Positions 17,628-26,307 of a stretch of 64,000 nt of DNA are shown in pieces; position 1 is the stretch's first letter, and the number at the start of each line of letters is the position of its first letter. The stretch covers positions 934,880 through 998,879 of the forward strand of contig JALVSY010000007.1 of the NCBI GenBank assembly GCA_027036135.1, written 5' to 3'. The position numbers and the translations under genes are program-made. The notes under the pieces were generated by a model. That model was not told the origin of the DNA. It did not search any database and worked only from the letters and a program-made list of their open reading frames with translations. This DNA is from Pyrodictiaceae archaeon (GTDB lineage Archaea > Thermoproteota > Thermoprotei_A > Sulfolobales > Pyrodictiaceae).

Positions 17628-18074
17628 AGTTAGGGGTTTCTTTATCTTATTTTCTACGATTATATTCTCTATACGTGTATAGGGGTAGAGGCCTTCTTCG
17701 TCTTTCTCGTACTTCTTGACCATGTCCCAAATATTGAGCAAAGCTATGCTTACGGCTGTAAGGGCTTCCATCTCAACTCCTGTTCGCGCTATGGCTTTTA
17801 CCCTTGCTTTGCACCCTATATGTTCCTCGTCTTCTATTGAGCATTCTACTGATACATTGGTTATTTCGATCGGGTGACACATTGGGAGAAGAGTTGGTGT
17901 CTTCTTTGCCGCTAGTATTCCAGCAATAGTAGCTACTTGGAAGGGGTCTCCCTTCTCTATCTTATTTTCCTTGATGAGCTTGATTGTTTCTTTGCGTAAT
18001 TTTATTCTACCATAGGCTATAGCCTCTCTATATATGATATCTTTCTTTGTTATATCTATCATGCTTGGCTGCAA
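17622..18074 (-). CDS. moaC: Molybdenum cofactor biosynthesis protein C (cyclic pyranopterin monophosphate synthase)
   Basis: The 150-residue product has the MoaC signatures LPMCHPI and [12 protein letters not shown]. MoaC converts the MoaA product into cyclic pyranopterin monophosphate, the second half of the first step of molybdopterin synthesis; in hyperthermophiles the cofactor usually carries tungsten or molybdenum. The start codon is ATG at 18074, with an in-frame ATG four codons later (MIDITKKDI) that matches the common family start. No other mo genes are nearby. It converges with rfcL, overlapping by 6 bases. Confidence 0.92.
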   Translation of the reverse strand: MQPSMIDITKKDIIYREAIAYGRIKLRKETIKLIKENKIEKGDPFQVATIAGILAAKKTPTLLPMCHPIEITNVSVECSIEDEEHIGCKARVKAIARTGVEMEALTAVSIALLNIWDMVKKYEKDEEGLYPYTRIENIIVENKIKKPLTS

Positions 18075-18119
18075 GTTTGTAAGCCCGTGTAGGAAGAGTT
18101 GTTACTTGGTTGTTCCTAA

Positions 18120-18395
18120 TTATATCTCTTGTAGTGTTCGTAGAAGTTCAAGGATTATTGGAACATGTGGATTATCGAATCTTAGACTAAAATAACGAAC
18201 TCTTCCTAATCTCTCTTCTTCAATAAGTCCCAGGTCTTTGAGCTCACGTAAGTGTTTCTCTAAAAGCTTGTAGTGTAGGCCACTGTACCTTAGGAGACGC
18301 GTTATGTTAAGCTGGCCATATTCTGCTAATAATAGGAGTATTTTGGCTTTTCCTTTGCTGCCTAGTATCTCTTGTACTAGTTCATGTTTTTTCAT
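18120..18395 (-). CDS. Winged-helix transcriptional regulator (ArsR-like), coupled to orc1/cdc6
   Basis: This 91-residue protein is a single winged-helix domain. LGSKGKAKILLLLAEYGQLNITRLLRYSG forms the first helices, LLEKHLRELKDLGLIEEE the recognition part, and GRVRYFSLR the wing. The ATG at 18395 overlaps the stop of the upstream orc1/cdc6 gene by 4 bases (ATGA), and GGAGG lies in the end of that gene at correct spacing, so translation is coupled. It may regulate orc1/cdc6 or bind DNA with its product; that is inference from position only. Confidence 0.8.
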   Translation of the reverse strand: MKKHELVQEILGSKGKAKILLLLAEYGQLNITRLLRYSGLHYKLLEKHLRELKDLGLIEEERLGRVRYFSLRFDNPHVPIILELLRTLQEI

Positions 18396-19630
18396 GTATT
18401 TCCTCCCTTCATGTATTCTATTAGCTCTGTGATGTATCTTTCTAGGTGATCAAGAGGCCCTAGGCTCATGCCTATTAGTGTGCTCTTACCCCTATAGCCT
18501 TTCCCGGAGACCTTTGCTTCTATTATCCCTCGCTTCTTTAGATCCATTATGTACTCGTAGACTTGTGTGTGTCTCCTAGGTGTTTCGCCTAGTTCTTCAC
18601 ATATTCGTTGATACTCTGCTTCTACCTCGCCTATCCTGACATAGGGCTCGTTAGTAGCTCTTAATGTCCTTACTATTGCAAGGAGCAATATCATTTCGTG
18701 AAGTGGTAGGTGTTTAATAATATCATTTACCATTATTGATAGATTGGGATTGGTCTTAGTAAACGCTTTTCTCACATGCTCTATAGTGAGTATTGGTGAC
18801 CCCTCGTTATCTGCTTCGTTTCCTGCAAGCAGAAGTATTTCAAGCGCTAATCTAGCATTTCCGCTGCCCCCGGTATCCGCTCCAACAAGCTCAGCTATGT
18901 ATCGCAGTACTTCGTCGCTAACAGTTCCTTCGTAGAATGCTTCGCTGCTTCTATACTTAAGGATATCGTAAAGCTCATTGCTTGTATAGGGTTTAAAGTG
19001 TATGACGTTTCTAATTAAGTAGCTCTCTGTGGCCGTGTCAAGCCTGCTAAGGCTTGTTAGACCCCTTGTTATAAATGTAAAGCTTATTCGTTTTGTCAAC
19101 TCTGGGTGTTCGTCATAAGTCCTCACAAGGAAATAAACTGCGTCATTACCTGCGACTTCGATAAAGTAGTCAAACTCGTCAAGAGTTATTATCGCGTACA
19201 TATTCTTGTTCTCTAACTGTTTTAGAATTAATTGATACATTTCCTGGGCAGATAGACCTCTTGGCGGTATTGGTATTCTTAACTGCCTAGCTATCTCTTG
19301 TACAACTAAATATAACGTTCTATCCCTATGACAATTAACATGTACATATTCCATTTTAATGCCTCGTTGTCTAGCAAGGAGTTTAAAGTCCTGCCCGAAC
19401 CTCCTCGCCGTAACGCTCTTCCCCGTCCCTATGCTCCCCACTAAAAGAACACGTTGCGAAAGGGAGCCTGGTTCAAGTAATACTGGCCTGAAATATGTTG
19501 CTAGAGACTTTAGTTGCTCCTCGCGATGAGGTAGATAAGGTGGCACGTACTCTGGGTATAGCTTCTCTCTACTCTTAAATACCGAGGGACGCTCTAGGAT
19601 ACTTTCGATTAAGTCTCGTGTAGATGGCAT
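18392..19630 (-). CDS. cdc6: Origin recognition protein Orc1/Cdc6
   Basis: The 412-residue protein is an AAA+ initiator. Walker A is VGSIGTGKSV (about residues 64-73), Walker B is ITLDEFDYF (about 150), and sensor 1 lies in FTFITRG. The C-terminal third (from about residue 310) is a winged helix for origin DNA. Archaeal Orc1/Cdc6 binds origin boxes and loads MCM. The ATG at 19630 begins MPSTRDLIE. I looked for origin-box repeats in the short gaps on either side of the gene and found none, so the origin it serves is probably elsewhere. It is upstream of and coupled to the winged-helix gene. Confidence 0.93.
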   Translation of the reverse strand: MPSTRDLIESILERPSVFKSREKLYPEYVPPYLPHREEQLKSLATYFRPVLLEPGSLSQRVLLVGSIGTGKSVTARRFGQDFKLLARQRGIKMEYVHVNCHRDRTLYLVVQEIARQLRIPIPPRGLSAQEMYQLILKQLENKNMYAIITLDEFDYFIEVAGNDAVYFLVRTYDEHPELTKRISFTFITRGLTSLSRLDTATESYLIRNVIHFKPYTSNELYDILKYRSSEAFYEGTVSDEVLRYIAELVGADTGGSGNARLALEILLLAGNEADNEGSPILTIEHVRKAFTKTNPNLSIMVNDIIKHLPLHEMILLLAIVRTLRATNEPYVRIGEVEAEYQRICEELGETPRRHTQVYEYIMDLKKRGIIEAKVSGKGYRGKSTLIGMSLGPLDHLERYITELIEYMKGGNT

Positions 19631-19664
19631 AGTTTCGGCCTACCCATTGGAAGAGTTCATAGTA

Positions 19665-20264
19665 TTACGTTTTTCTAGTTTCTCCTCCGGAGATGCCTAA
19701 TCCAATCCTACTTTCTCTCCAGAACCTCATACGGTCACTGCCTCGAGGTACTAGCGCTACAACAATGCCTTCACGCGTATCTTCTATTATAAGCGAGTAC
19801 ATAGACTTTCTACTAACTTTGATTCTAAGCATAGAAGCTAGTATATTTTGGAGCCTCTTCTGCGCTTTGCGCCTTGCAACAAGGCCTTTATACACTATGT
19901 ATATATTGCGGGGGTGAACCTCTACATAGCAATAATTAGTACACCTAGGTAAAACAAAGTCTCTAATATCTATTAGTATGGCGTCGTTAATCAATATATT
20001 CTCTCGAGTAAAGCGTATGAATTCTCTGTAGACTCTGTGAACCGGTATAAGTCTCTCAATATATGCGGGTGGTTCTCGTACAATATATTCAAAAGCTTTG
20101 TCAGCCTCCAAGCAAGAGTATACATAAATAAGCGGATATTCGGAATCACTTTTTATCTCTAAACATCCTTTATCGTAGAGGTAAAGTGCGTCACCTATCT
20201 CTTCTTCGGCTTTATCAATATGCCATTTATTAGCTATGGCTACAAGGCGCAAGGATTTCTTCAA
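19665..20264 (-). CDS. THUMP-domain RNA-binding protein
   Basis: The 199-residue product contains the THUMP-type element YIERLIPVHRV (about residues 87-97), resembling the YxxRIxP segment of Tan1-like and other archaeal THUMP proteins, then a beta-alpha stretch with VEVHPRNIYIVYKGLVARRKAQKRL cut by the usual basic helix. THUMP domains bind the tRNA acceptor arm. There is no methyltransferase or thiolation domain, so it may be a partner protein, like Tan1 for tRNA acetylation. Interestingly tmcA, an RNA acetyltransferase for a different tRNA site, lies in the window, but 38 kb away. It is 34 bases upstream of cdc6 on the same strand. Confidence 0.6.
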   Translation of the reverse strand: MKKSLRLVAIANKWHIDKAEEEIGDALYLYDKGCLEIKSDSEYPLIYVYSCLEADKAFEYIVREPPAYIERLIPVHRVYREFIRFTRENILINDAILIDIRDFVLPRCTNYCYVEVHPRNIYIVYKGLVARRKAQKRLQNILASMLRIKVSRKSMYSLIIEDTREGIVVALVPRGSDRMRFWRESRIGLGISGGETRKT

Positions 20265-20347
20265 AATATCACCTATTAATAAAACTTAGAATTATACGAT
20301 TTTTCGCTTAAAGTTAGATATCTAGGTAGTGGTGAGCAGGTTTTTGC

Positions 20348-21682
20348 CTAGTGATAAAATCCTAGGATTTCGTGTAAGCTGCTATATGCGTACTTTCCTG
20401 CATAGATAGCCGAGCCGGCTAGTTCTTCTTCAATACGTATCAGCTCATTATATTTTGCTACACGTTCGCTTCTTGCTGGGGCCCCGGTCTTTATGAGCCC
20501 TGTTCTTAGTGCGACGGCTATGTGTGCTATGGTTGTGTCTTCGGTTTCGCCGCTTCTATGGCTAACAATAACCTTCATTGCGTTCCGGTAAGCAAGGAAT
20601 GCGTAATCGAATGCCTCAGTCAGCGTTCCTATCTGGTTAACTTTTAAAAGAGCAGTATTAGTTGCACCCACGGATATTCCTCTATGCAGTCTTTCGATAT
20701 TCGTGACGTAGAGATCGTCTCCAACTACTAGTACTCTCTTGCCTATCTTTGTCGTCAGCTTAGCGTGACTATCGAAATCCTCTTCGTAAAACGGGTCCTC
20801 TATGCTAGCTATAGGATACTCGTTAACAAGCTCAACATAATAATCGATTAATTCTTCTGAGCTTAGTTCCTTTCCATCAAGCTTATATACCTTTCTCTCT
20901 TCGTCATAGAAATGTGAAGCTGCAGCATCAATACCTAAGTACACGTCCTCGCCAGGCTGCCAGCCAGCCCTCCTTATAGCCTCGACGAGTGCATCAAGAG
21001 CTTCTCGCGTCTCCTTCATAGGTGGCGCAAATCCGCCTTCATCACCAACATTTATAGCGATAGTTCCATACTTCTCTTTTAGATATGATTTGAGCTCGTG
21101 ATATATTTCTGAAGCCATTCGAAGAGCCTCGTGAAACGTATCAGAGTTAACAGGGGCTATCATGAACTCTTGTATAGCTAACTCATTACCAGCATGAGCT
21201 CCTCCATTAATTATGTTCATGAGAGGTACTGGCAGCAGATACGTCCCAGAAGCTCCGCCCAAGTACATATAAAGCGGGAGATCAGCAGTCGCGGCAGCAG
21301 CTTTAGCAACAGCTAATGATACAGATACAATAGCGTTTGCACCGAGTCTGGATTTATTAGGAGTGCCGTCAAGCCTAACCATTACATTGTCTATAAGTCT
21401 TTGCATGCGTGAATCAAGCCCAATAAGGCGTGGCGCAATAATATAGTTCACGTTATATACAGCCCTTTTTACACCCTTACCCTTAAACTCCCTACCACCA
21501 TCTCTAAGCTCAACAGCCTCATGGATACCCTTAGACGCTCCTGCAGGTGCTGCAGCCCTGCCGAATCCACCACCTCTCGTTACAATCTCTGCTTCGACAG
21601 TCGGGTTTCCACGAGAATCAAGTATCATTCTAGCCCGAACAGCCTCAATAATATAGTCCTCACATACATCTGGCGGAAGCAT
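20348..21682 (-). CDS. eno: Enolase (2-phosphoglycerate dehydratase)
   Basis: The 444-residue product shows the enolase hallmarks. SRGNPTVE lies near the N-terminus, NVGDEGGF in the middle, and the metal ligands in LGIDAAAS and SIEDPF; the catalytic lysine segment is LLKVNQIGTLTE and the signature SHRSGETED follows. It converts 2-phosphoglycerate to phosphoenolpyruvate in lower glycolysis; pgk and gap for adjacent steps lie at 48.9-51.3 kb. The ATG start at 21682 is divergent from trkA with only 41 bases between start codons. Confidence 0.97.
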   Translation of the reverse strand: MLPPDVCEDYIIEAVRARMILDSRGNPTVEAEIVTRGGGFGRAAAPAGASKGIHEAVELRDGGREFKGKGVKRAVYNVNYIIAPRLIGLDSRMQRLIDNVMVRLDGTPNKSRLGANAIVSVSLAVAKAAAATADLPLYMYLGGASGTYLLPVPLMNIINGGAHAGNELAIQEFMIAPVNSDTFHEALRMASEIYHELKSYLKEKYGTIAINVGDEGGFAPPMKETREALDALVEAIRRAGWQPGEDVYLGIDAAASHFYDEERKVYKLDGKELSSEELIDYYVELVNEYPIASIEDPFYEEDFDSHAKLTTKIGKRVLVVGDDLYVTNIERLHRGISVGATNTALLKVNQIGTLTEAFDYAFLAYRNAMKVIVSHRSGETEDTTIAHIAVALRTGLIKTGAPARSERVAKYNELIRIEEELAGSAIYAGKYAYSSLHEILGFYH

Positions 21683-21723
21683 TTTCCCTACACCACTTAC
21701 AACTACAGCGACGGGGCAGAAAA

Positions 21724-22383
21724 ATGCGCATATTAGTCATCGGTGCAGGGAAGCTAGGCTCACTCTTGGCCAAGAGATTATCAGAGAAAGGGCACGAGGT
21801 AATCGTTGTTGAAAAGGACGAAAATAGGGCAAGAGAAATAGCAGAACAAGCGGATGTAGAAGCCTTCGTACGAGACGCCACAGACCCCTCTGTCTACGAG
21901 GAGGTAAATATAGCAAGTATTGATGCTGTACTAGCTGTGACAAACAGGGATGAAGTAAACCTCTTTGTCGCGATGATGGCGCGAGAGTATGGAGTGCAGA
22001 GAATAATAGTAAAGGTAAGAGATAGCAGAATAGCCCAAATAGCGTCACGAATAGGTATAGCGGAGTATGTTGTAGTAGAGCCCAAAGTAGTTGGATCAGT
22101 TATCGAGGGAGTATTAGAAGGAAAGTATAGCTCTGTAGACCTTGTGCCAGTATTTGCAGGCAACTTTCGGCTCGTAGCAATAACCATAAACGAGGGAAGC
22201 AGTGTTGAAGGTAGATTACTAGAAGAAGTTAATTACCCGAAGGATGCTGTAAAAATACTAGCTATATTTGACGGAGAAAACTTCTACGACCCAGGCGAGA
22301 TTATAAGGCTACGAGCCGGGTACCAAGTAATAGCACTTGTACGTGAAGATAAGCTGGATGACTTCCTCAAAGCATTTAGGTAA
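21724..22383 (+). CDS. TrkA-type potassium channel/transporter regulator (RCK_N + RCK_C)
   Basis: The protein (219 residues) has the Rossmann-type nucleotide-binding motif GAGKLG near the N-terminus, ending the first strand-helix unit in VVEKDENRA, and a C-terminal RCK_C/TrkA_C domain (from about residue 135). These cytoplasmic gating subunits bind NAD(H) or ATP and control K+ uptake through a membrane partner. No Trk/Ktr pore subunit is in the window; the next gene downstream encodes an MscS-like membrane protein, a possible osmotic partner by position only. Start ATG 21724 is 41 bases from the divergent enolase start. Confidence 0.88.
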   Translation: MRILVIGAGKLGSLLAKRLSEKGHEVIVVEKDENRAREIAEQADVEAFVRDATDPSVYEEVNIASIDAVLAVTNRDEVNLFVAMMAREYGVQRIIVKVRDSRIAQIASRIGIAEYVVVEPKVVGSVIEGVLEGKYSSVDLVPVFAGNFRLVAITINEGSSVEGRLLEEVNYPKDAVKILAIFDGENFYDPGEIIRLRAGYQVIALVREDKLDDFLKAFR

Positions 22384-22479
22384 AAAACTAGTACCTAGCA
22401 AGTGCTCTGAAATCGGTGAGGAATACTGAAACCAGTAGCACTAGCAATAGTTGAGACTAATAGCACAATTATTCGTCAT

Positions 22480-23295
22480 ATGAATGAATGGCTAAGGCAA
22501 GCTCTATCAACCTCGCTGGCCATAAAGCTGTTAGAGTCGCTCATAGTGCTAATAGTGGCATTAATATTCCTTAGGCTTGTAAAAGGCTTGTTAGCTAACC
22601 TTGAGCACAGAAATGTTATCTCAACGATACTCTCTGAACAGATATACAGGCTTACGGCGATATCAGTGTACAGTATTACATTGATAGTCGTAACCTACAT
22701 AATTACTGCTGTAAGCCTCCTACTGTACTTCGTCCTCGCACTAATAATTGTAATATTGGTTGCTAACTGGCACATAATAGCTGATATAGCAGCCTATTAC
22801 CTACTTATAGCGTTCCGCAACGTCTACCAAGCATCATTAATAGAACTACCAAGACTAGGTATAAGAGGAAGAATCGTCGGCTCAACTCTATTTCATACAC
22901 GAATAAGGACACCAAGCGGGAAAATAGTATACGTCCCTAACCACGTAATGATAACAGAACCCGTAATACAATCGATAGCGGTGCAATCAACAATAAAACT
23001 GGAATTAAGCCTAGATGTACCACAAACTGAACAAAAACAACTAGAAATAGATAAAATAGAGAGCAGTATACGTCAATCACTAAGAGAATCCAAGCTAACA
23101 ACACGGCCTCAAGACGTAATAGTGCAAGCGAAGAGCATGCAGGCAAATCGCATACACTTAGTCCTTTACATTCCTGTAGCGGGTAGTGAGCCAAGGCCAA
23201 GTACCATTAATAATATCGTAGCAGCACTTTATCGCAGGCTAAGAGACTTAAATCCAGAAATAAAAGTAGTCTATGAGCCTCCTCCATTAATATAG
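22480..23295 (+). CDS. MscS-like mechanosensitive channel family membrane protein
   Basis: The 271-residue protein has three N-terminal hydrophobic spans (about residues 14-38, 58-78 and 82-104) and then a soluble part with the MscS beta-domain pattern: a short RIVGSTLFHTRIRTPSGKIVYVPNHVM region resembling the family's loop before the conserved PN motif (here VPNHVM). The C-terminal domain is alpha/beta. Such channels release solutes on membrane tension. It lies 96 bases after the TrkA-type gene on the same strand. The MscS pore helix TM3 glycine-alanine pattern is not obvious, so a non-channel role remains possible. Confidence 0.65.
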   Translation: MNEWLRQALSTSLAIKLLESLIVLIVALIFLRLVKGLLANLEHRNVISTILSEQIYRLTAISVYSITLIVVTYIITAVSLLLYFVLALIIVILVANWHIIADIAAYYLLIAFRNVYQASLIELPRLGIRGRIVGSTLFHTRIRTPSGKIVYVPNHVMITEPVIQSIAVQSTIKLELSLDVPQTEQKQLEIDKIESSIRQSLRESKLTTRPQDVIVQAKSMQANRIHLVLYIPVAGSEPRPSTINNIVAALYRRLRDLNPEIKVVYEPPPLI

Positions 23296-23390
23296 CACAA
23301 ACCCGGAATCCTTTTTAACAACTCACATACAACCACCCCATAAACGAGTAATACCGTAAGCAATAGAGGCAAAAAGGAGGTAACCACTTC

Positions 23391-23711
23391 ATGCCAAGGA
23401 GAAAAAGAGATCCCTATGTTTGTCCTCGGTGCGGGACACGAGTTGAACAACCAGTAAAGACATGGCAGTTAGTCTCGCCGCTTCCTGACTCCAAAGGCCG
23501 TGTTACTATCACGATAATGGGTAGCTTTGTATGCCCCAACTGCGGATACAAATGGAGAGCAGTCATATCTAAGATAAAGGTAGGTGGAGAAGAGGTCGAG
23601 CTAGAGACTGGCGGCAAAAAAGCCGAAATAAAATCATCGGCGGACAAGAAGACGGAAGAGAAAAGAGGCGAAGGAGCAGTAATCGAAATAGACCTAGACG
23701 AAATAGAGTAG
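23391..23711 (+). CDS. Zinc-ribbon protein with acidic-basic tail
   Basis: A two-half zinc ribbon, CPRCG near residue 12 and CPNCG near residue 48, makes up the first 60 residues; the rest is a lysine- and glutamate-rich tail that is probably disordered. Fold and size recall small archaeal transcription or translation factors, but I cannot assign a named family. The start ATG at 23391 is strongly supported by GGAGGT eleven bases upstream. It is 40 bases before the signal peptidase gene and may share a transcript with it. Confidence 0.72.
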   Translation: MPRRKRDPYVCPRCGTRVEQPVKTWQLVSPLPDSKGRVTITIMGSFVCPNCGYKWRAVISKIKVGGEEVELETGGKKAEIKSSADKKTEEKRGEGAVIEIDLDEIE

Positions 23712-23751
23712 CCCAAACATTCATGATAACCTAAAGGAGGGTTAATGTTCC

Positions 23752-24240
23752 ATGGCTTCTTTTTCTCGAAAGGAGATGGTTAAGATACTCATACTGCTCT
23801 CGGTAACCGTGGCTACAGTACTTGCCCTAAGAACAGCCATCGTTAAGGCCACGGGGGTCTCCTCGCCAATAGTGGTAGTCAAAGGCACGAGTATGCTTCC
23901 AACTCTCTACTACGGCGACCTCGTTATAGTGCACAAGGTTCCTCCGGACAAGATACATGTAGGCGACATAATAGTCTATAAGAGCGAGTACCACGGAGAG
24001 CTAGTAATCCACAGAGTAATTAAGATAGTTAAGGGGCCTCAGTGCAAGCCACTATGCTATGTAACTAAGGGGGACAATAACTTAGTCAGTGATGCAGGCT
24101 TCCTAGAACCCACGTATGGCATAAGCTATGATAAGGTCATAGGAGTAGTATATAGCATCAATATAAAAGTGGGAGAGATAGAGGTGAAGGCCCCGCTACG
24201 AATACCTTACCTAGGCTTACTAGTCCTACTCATAAGGTAG
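23752..24240 (+). CDS. Signal peptidase I (archaeal/ER Sec11 type)
   Basis: The 162-residue product has an N-terminal transmembrane span (about residues 9-26), the catalytic serine motif VVVKGTSMLPTL (Ser near residue 46), a basic-hydrophobic strand LVIVHKV, and the second catalytic region VIHRV. A histidine replaces the bacterial catalytic lysine there, as in archaeal and ER enzymes. The family aspartate region is GDNN. A second hydrophobic span ends the protein (IPYLGLLVLL). It removes signal peptides of exported proteins. The ATG at 23752 is preceded by GGAGGG. The last 15 bases overlap the convergent topoisomerase gene. Confidence 0.9.
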   Translation: MASFSRKEMVKILILLSVTVATVLALRTAIVKATGVSSPIVVVKGTSMLPTLYYGDLVIVHKVPPDKIHVGDIIVYKSEYHGELVIHRVIKIVKGPQCKPLCYVTKGDNNLVSDAGFLEPTYGISYDKVIGVVYSINIKVGEIEVKAPLRIPYLGLLVLLIR

Positions 24241-26307
24241 CATGGGTTTCAGCCTTCCATCAATAATAGCCCTAGCCACATCCTTAACCCATGAACCAGT
24301 TGAAGCAGACCTAGCTAAGCGCTCAACATAGCTACGAAAAGAGATATTATCTAGTCTACGTCTCCACTCCTCATAGCCTTCAACTAGTGAGCGATATGCA
24401 TCATAATGATACCTGCACAGTCCCTCTTTATAGGCTTCACGGTCACACACGAGGCACTTCTTACTCGGTTTTATGAATCCAAGAGCCTTAGCTAGTTCTG
24501 TGCCAGCCTCATCCATGTACGAGTCGCGGAAATCTCTGAGAATCTTATCAAGGAACTGCTTAGCCTCATCAACCACCTTGCTCCTCTTGGCCCTACCAAG
24601 CCGGATACTATTGAGTAATTGCTCGAAATGCCTAGTAAGCTCAACGCTTACTAACTGCGGGAAATACCTCTCGAGGATCTCCGCGACAGCTAGGCCGAGA
24701 TCAGTTGCATAAACCTTCCTCCTAGCCTCGGCCAAGTAGCCACGATCAAACAGCAACTTAACTATACGTGCACGTGTCGCCTCAGTACCAATACCGCTAG
24801 ACTCCATCCACTTAACGAGGCTCAGCTTGGTATGAAGCTCTGGGGCCTTTTGCAGCGATGAACGAACCTCCGCTCTCAAAACACGTAACCTAGTGCCTTG
24901 CCGTAGGGGAGGCAGCTCCTCAAGCCTAGGCCTAAGAAAGGGATAAGCTCTAAACCAGCCCTCATCCTCTATATAGCCCCCGCTGAGCTCCACGTGGTAC
25001 TTGTTACTAATCAACAAGGTAGCCCTAGTTCTCGAGACAATTGCGCTCTTCATCATGGATGCAAGGAATCTCCTCACAACCAGGTCATAGATTCTCTTCG
25101 CGGGCTTATCGAGCTTCCCCGGCAGGATCCCGGTAGGATGTATAGCTGGGTGAGCAGGGTCATCCTTCACGCCATTCCTTGGCCTAGGTTTGCCGCGGGA
25201 AATCCTGAGTATATGCTCAATAATGGGCGCATAGGGCTCTAGGCGTGCGAGCTGCCTAAGTATAGAGACAGCATCAATTGTAGGCGGTATCTTCTGGCTA
25301 TTAGTCCTAGGATAGCTAATAAGCCCGTCAAGGTACAATTGCTCAGCAATGCTTTGGGTATAGTGAGGATCATAGCCGTAGATGCGCGAAGCCTCGGTCT
25401 GGAGATCACCTAGATTAAACGGGGGAGGCGGGGGCACCTCGCGCCTAGAAGCATCCACACTAACCACAATGGCCTTGGGCCTAGCCCTTATAGCCCTGGC
25501 CACCGAGAGAGCCTCGCCTCGAGTCTTGGTGGTCACTACAGTTACTCTCTTCCTAGCACCCGGTCCAAGCTCCACGAGAACATAAACGGTGAAGTAGGGG
25601 AGCGGGACGAAGAGATTCCTCCGCTTAGTACGCTCAACAGCCTCGCGAAGAGTAGGGGACTGTACACGTCCCGCGCTAAGAACTACTCGTCTCCTACTAG
25701 CCTTCTTAACAGACTCCATCAATGCCCGGCTAACATTAATTCCCCAAAGCCAGTCAAGCTCATGCCTAGCAAGCCCAGCCTCAATCATATCCCAGTCTAG
25801 GGGCCCAAGCGACGAGAAAGCCCTACGAATATCACTCGGAGTCAAAGCACTAAACTTTACCCGACGAGCCCTCCCAGGATCGCCAAGGAAACGGATAACC
25901 AAGAACCCGATAACACTGCCCTCAATATCATAGTCACAAGCATTAACAAACAACACTGCCCCCTTCGCGAGAAACTCAAGGACACTCAAGTACTTCCTAG
26001 TATACTTCGCACCAGGGTCAATCCTCCAGAGAGGAGCCCAGTAATAACTAAACACAGGGAATCCGCGCTCATCCGTAGTGAGCCCATAGAGATGCCCAGC
26101 GGCACTACCAACAACGTAGTAGGCATCACTCCTCCTAAGCACCCAGAAAGGAACACCATTCATAGAGCAACGAAGAGGCCGAGAACCATCAGCAATATAC
26201 TCCGCAATACGCCTAGCAGCCTTAGGCTTCTCAGCAATAACAAGCACATACCTACCCGGAAGCCAACACCTAGCCCGCCTAGACCTACCCACCAACCCTT
26301 CTTCCAA
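24226..26307 (-). CDS. topA: Type IA DNA topoisomerase
   Basis: The 693-residue protein has a Toprim domain (VLVIAEKPKAARR, then the metal motif ACDYDIEG) and the active-site tyrosine at about residue 332 in LISYPRTNS. The rest of the topoisomerase ring follows (GIGTEATRA). The C-terminus ends with a single CLVC ... CRYH zinc-finger-like motif at roughly residues 620-640, unlike the four-cysteine fingers of bacterial TopA. It relaxes negative supercoils or decatenates; whether it is closer to Topo III I cannot settle. The start is TTG at 26307, with GTG five codons later as an alternative. It overlaps the convergent signal peptidase gene by 15 bases. Confidence 0.9.
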   Translation of the reverse strand: MEEGLVGRSRRARCWLPGRYVLVIAEKPKAARRIAEYIADGSRPLRCSMNGVPFWVLRRSDAYYVVGSAAGHLYGLTTDERGFPVFSYYWAPLWRIDPGAKYTRKYLSVLEFLAKGAVLFVNACDYDIEGSVIGFLVIRFLGDPGRARRVKFSALTPSDIRRAFSSLGPLDWDMIEAGLARHELDWLWGINVSRALMESVKKASRRRVVLSAGRVQSPTLREAVERTKRRNLFVPLPYFTVYVLVELGPGARKRVTVVTTKTRGEALSVARAIRARPKAIVVSVDASRREVPPPPPFNLGDLQTEASRIYGYDPHYTQSIAEQLYLDGLISYPRTNSQKIPPTIDAVSILRQLARLEPYAPIIEHILRISRGKPRPRNGVKDDPAHPAIHPTGILPGKLDKPAKRIYDLVVRRFLASMMKSAIVSRTRATLLISNKYHVELSGGYIEDEGWFRAYPFLRPRLEELPPLRQGTRLRVLRAEVRSSLQKAPELHTKLSLVKWMESSGIGTEATRARIVKLLFDRGYLAEARRKVYATDLGLAVAEILERYFPQLVSVELTRHFEQLLNSIRLGRAKRSKVVDEAKQFLDKILRDFRDSYMDEAGTELAKALGFIKPSKKCLVCDREAYKEGLCRYHYDAYRSLVEGYEEWRRRLDNISFRSYVERLARSASTGSWVKDVARAIIDGRLKPMLPYE

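Noticed and set aside
22384-22479. C/D box RNA between the TrkA-type and MscS-like genes
   Set aside because: GTGAGGA and two CTGA motifs occur, but they lie 3-5 bases apart, leaving no room for a guide.
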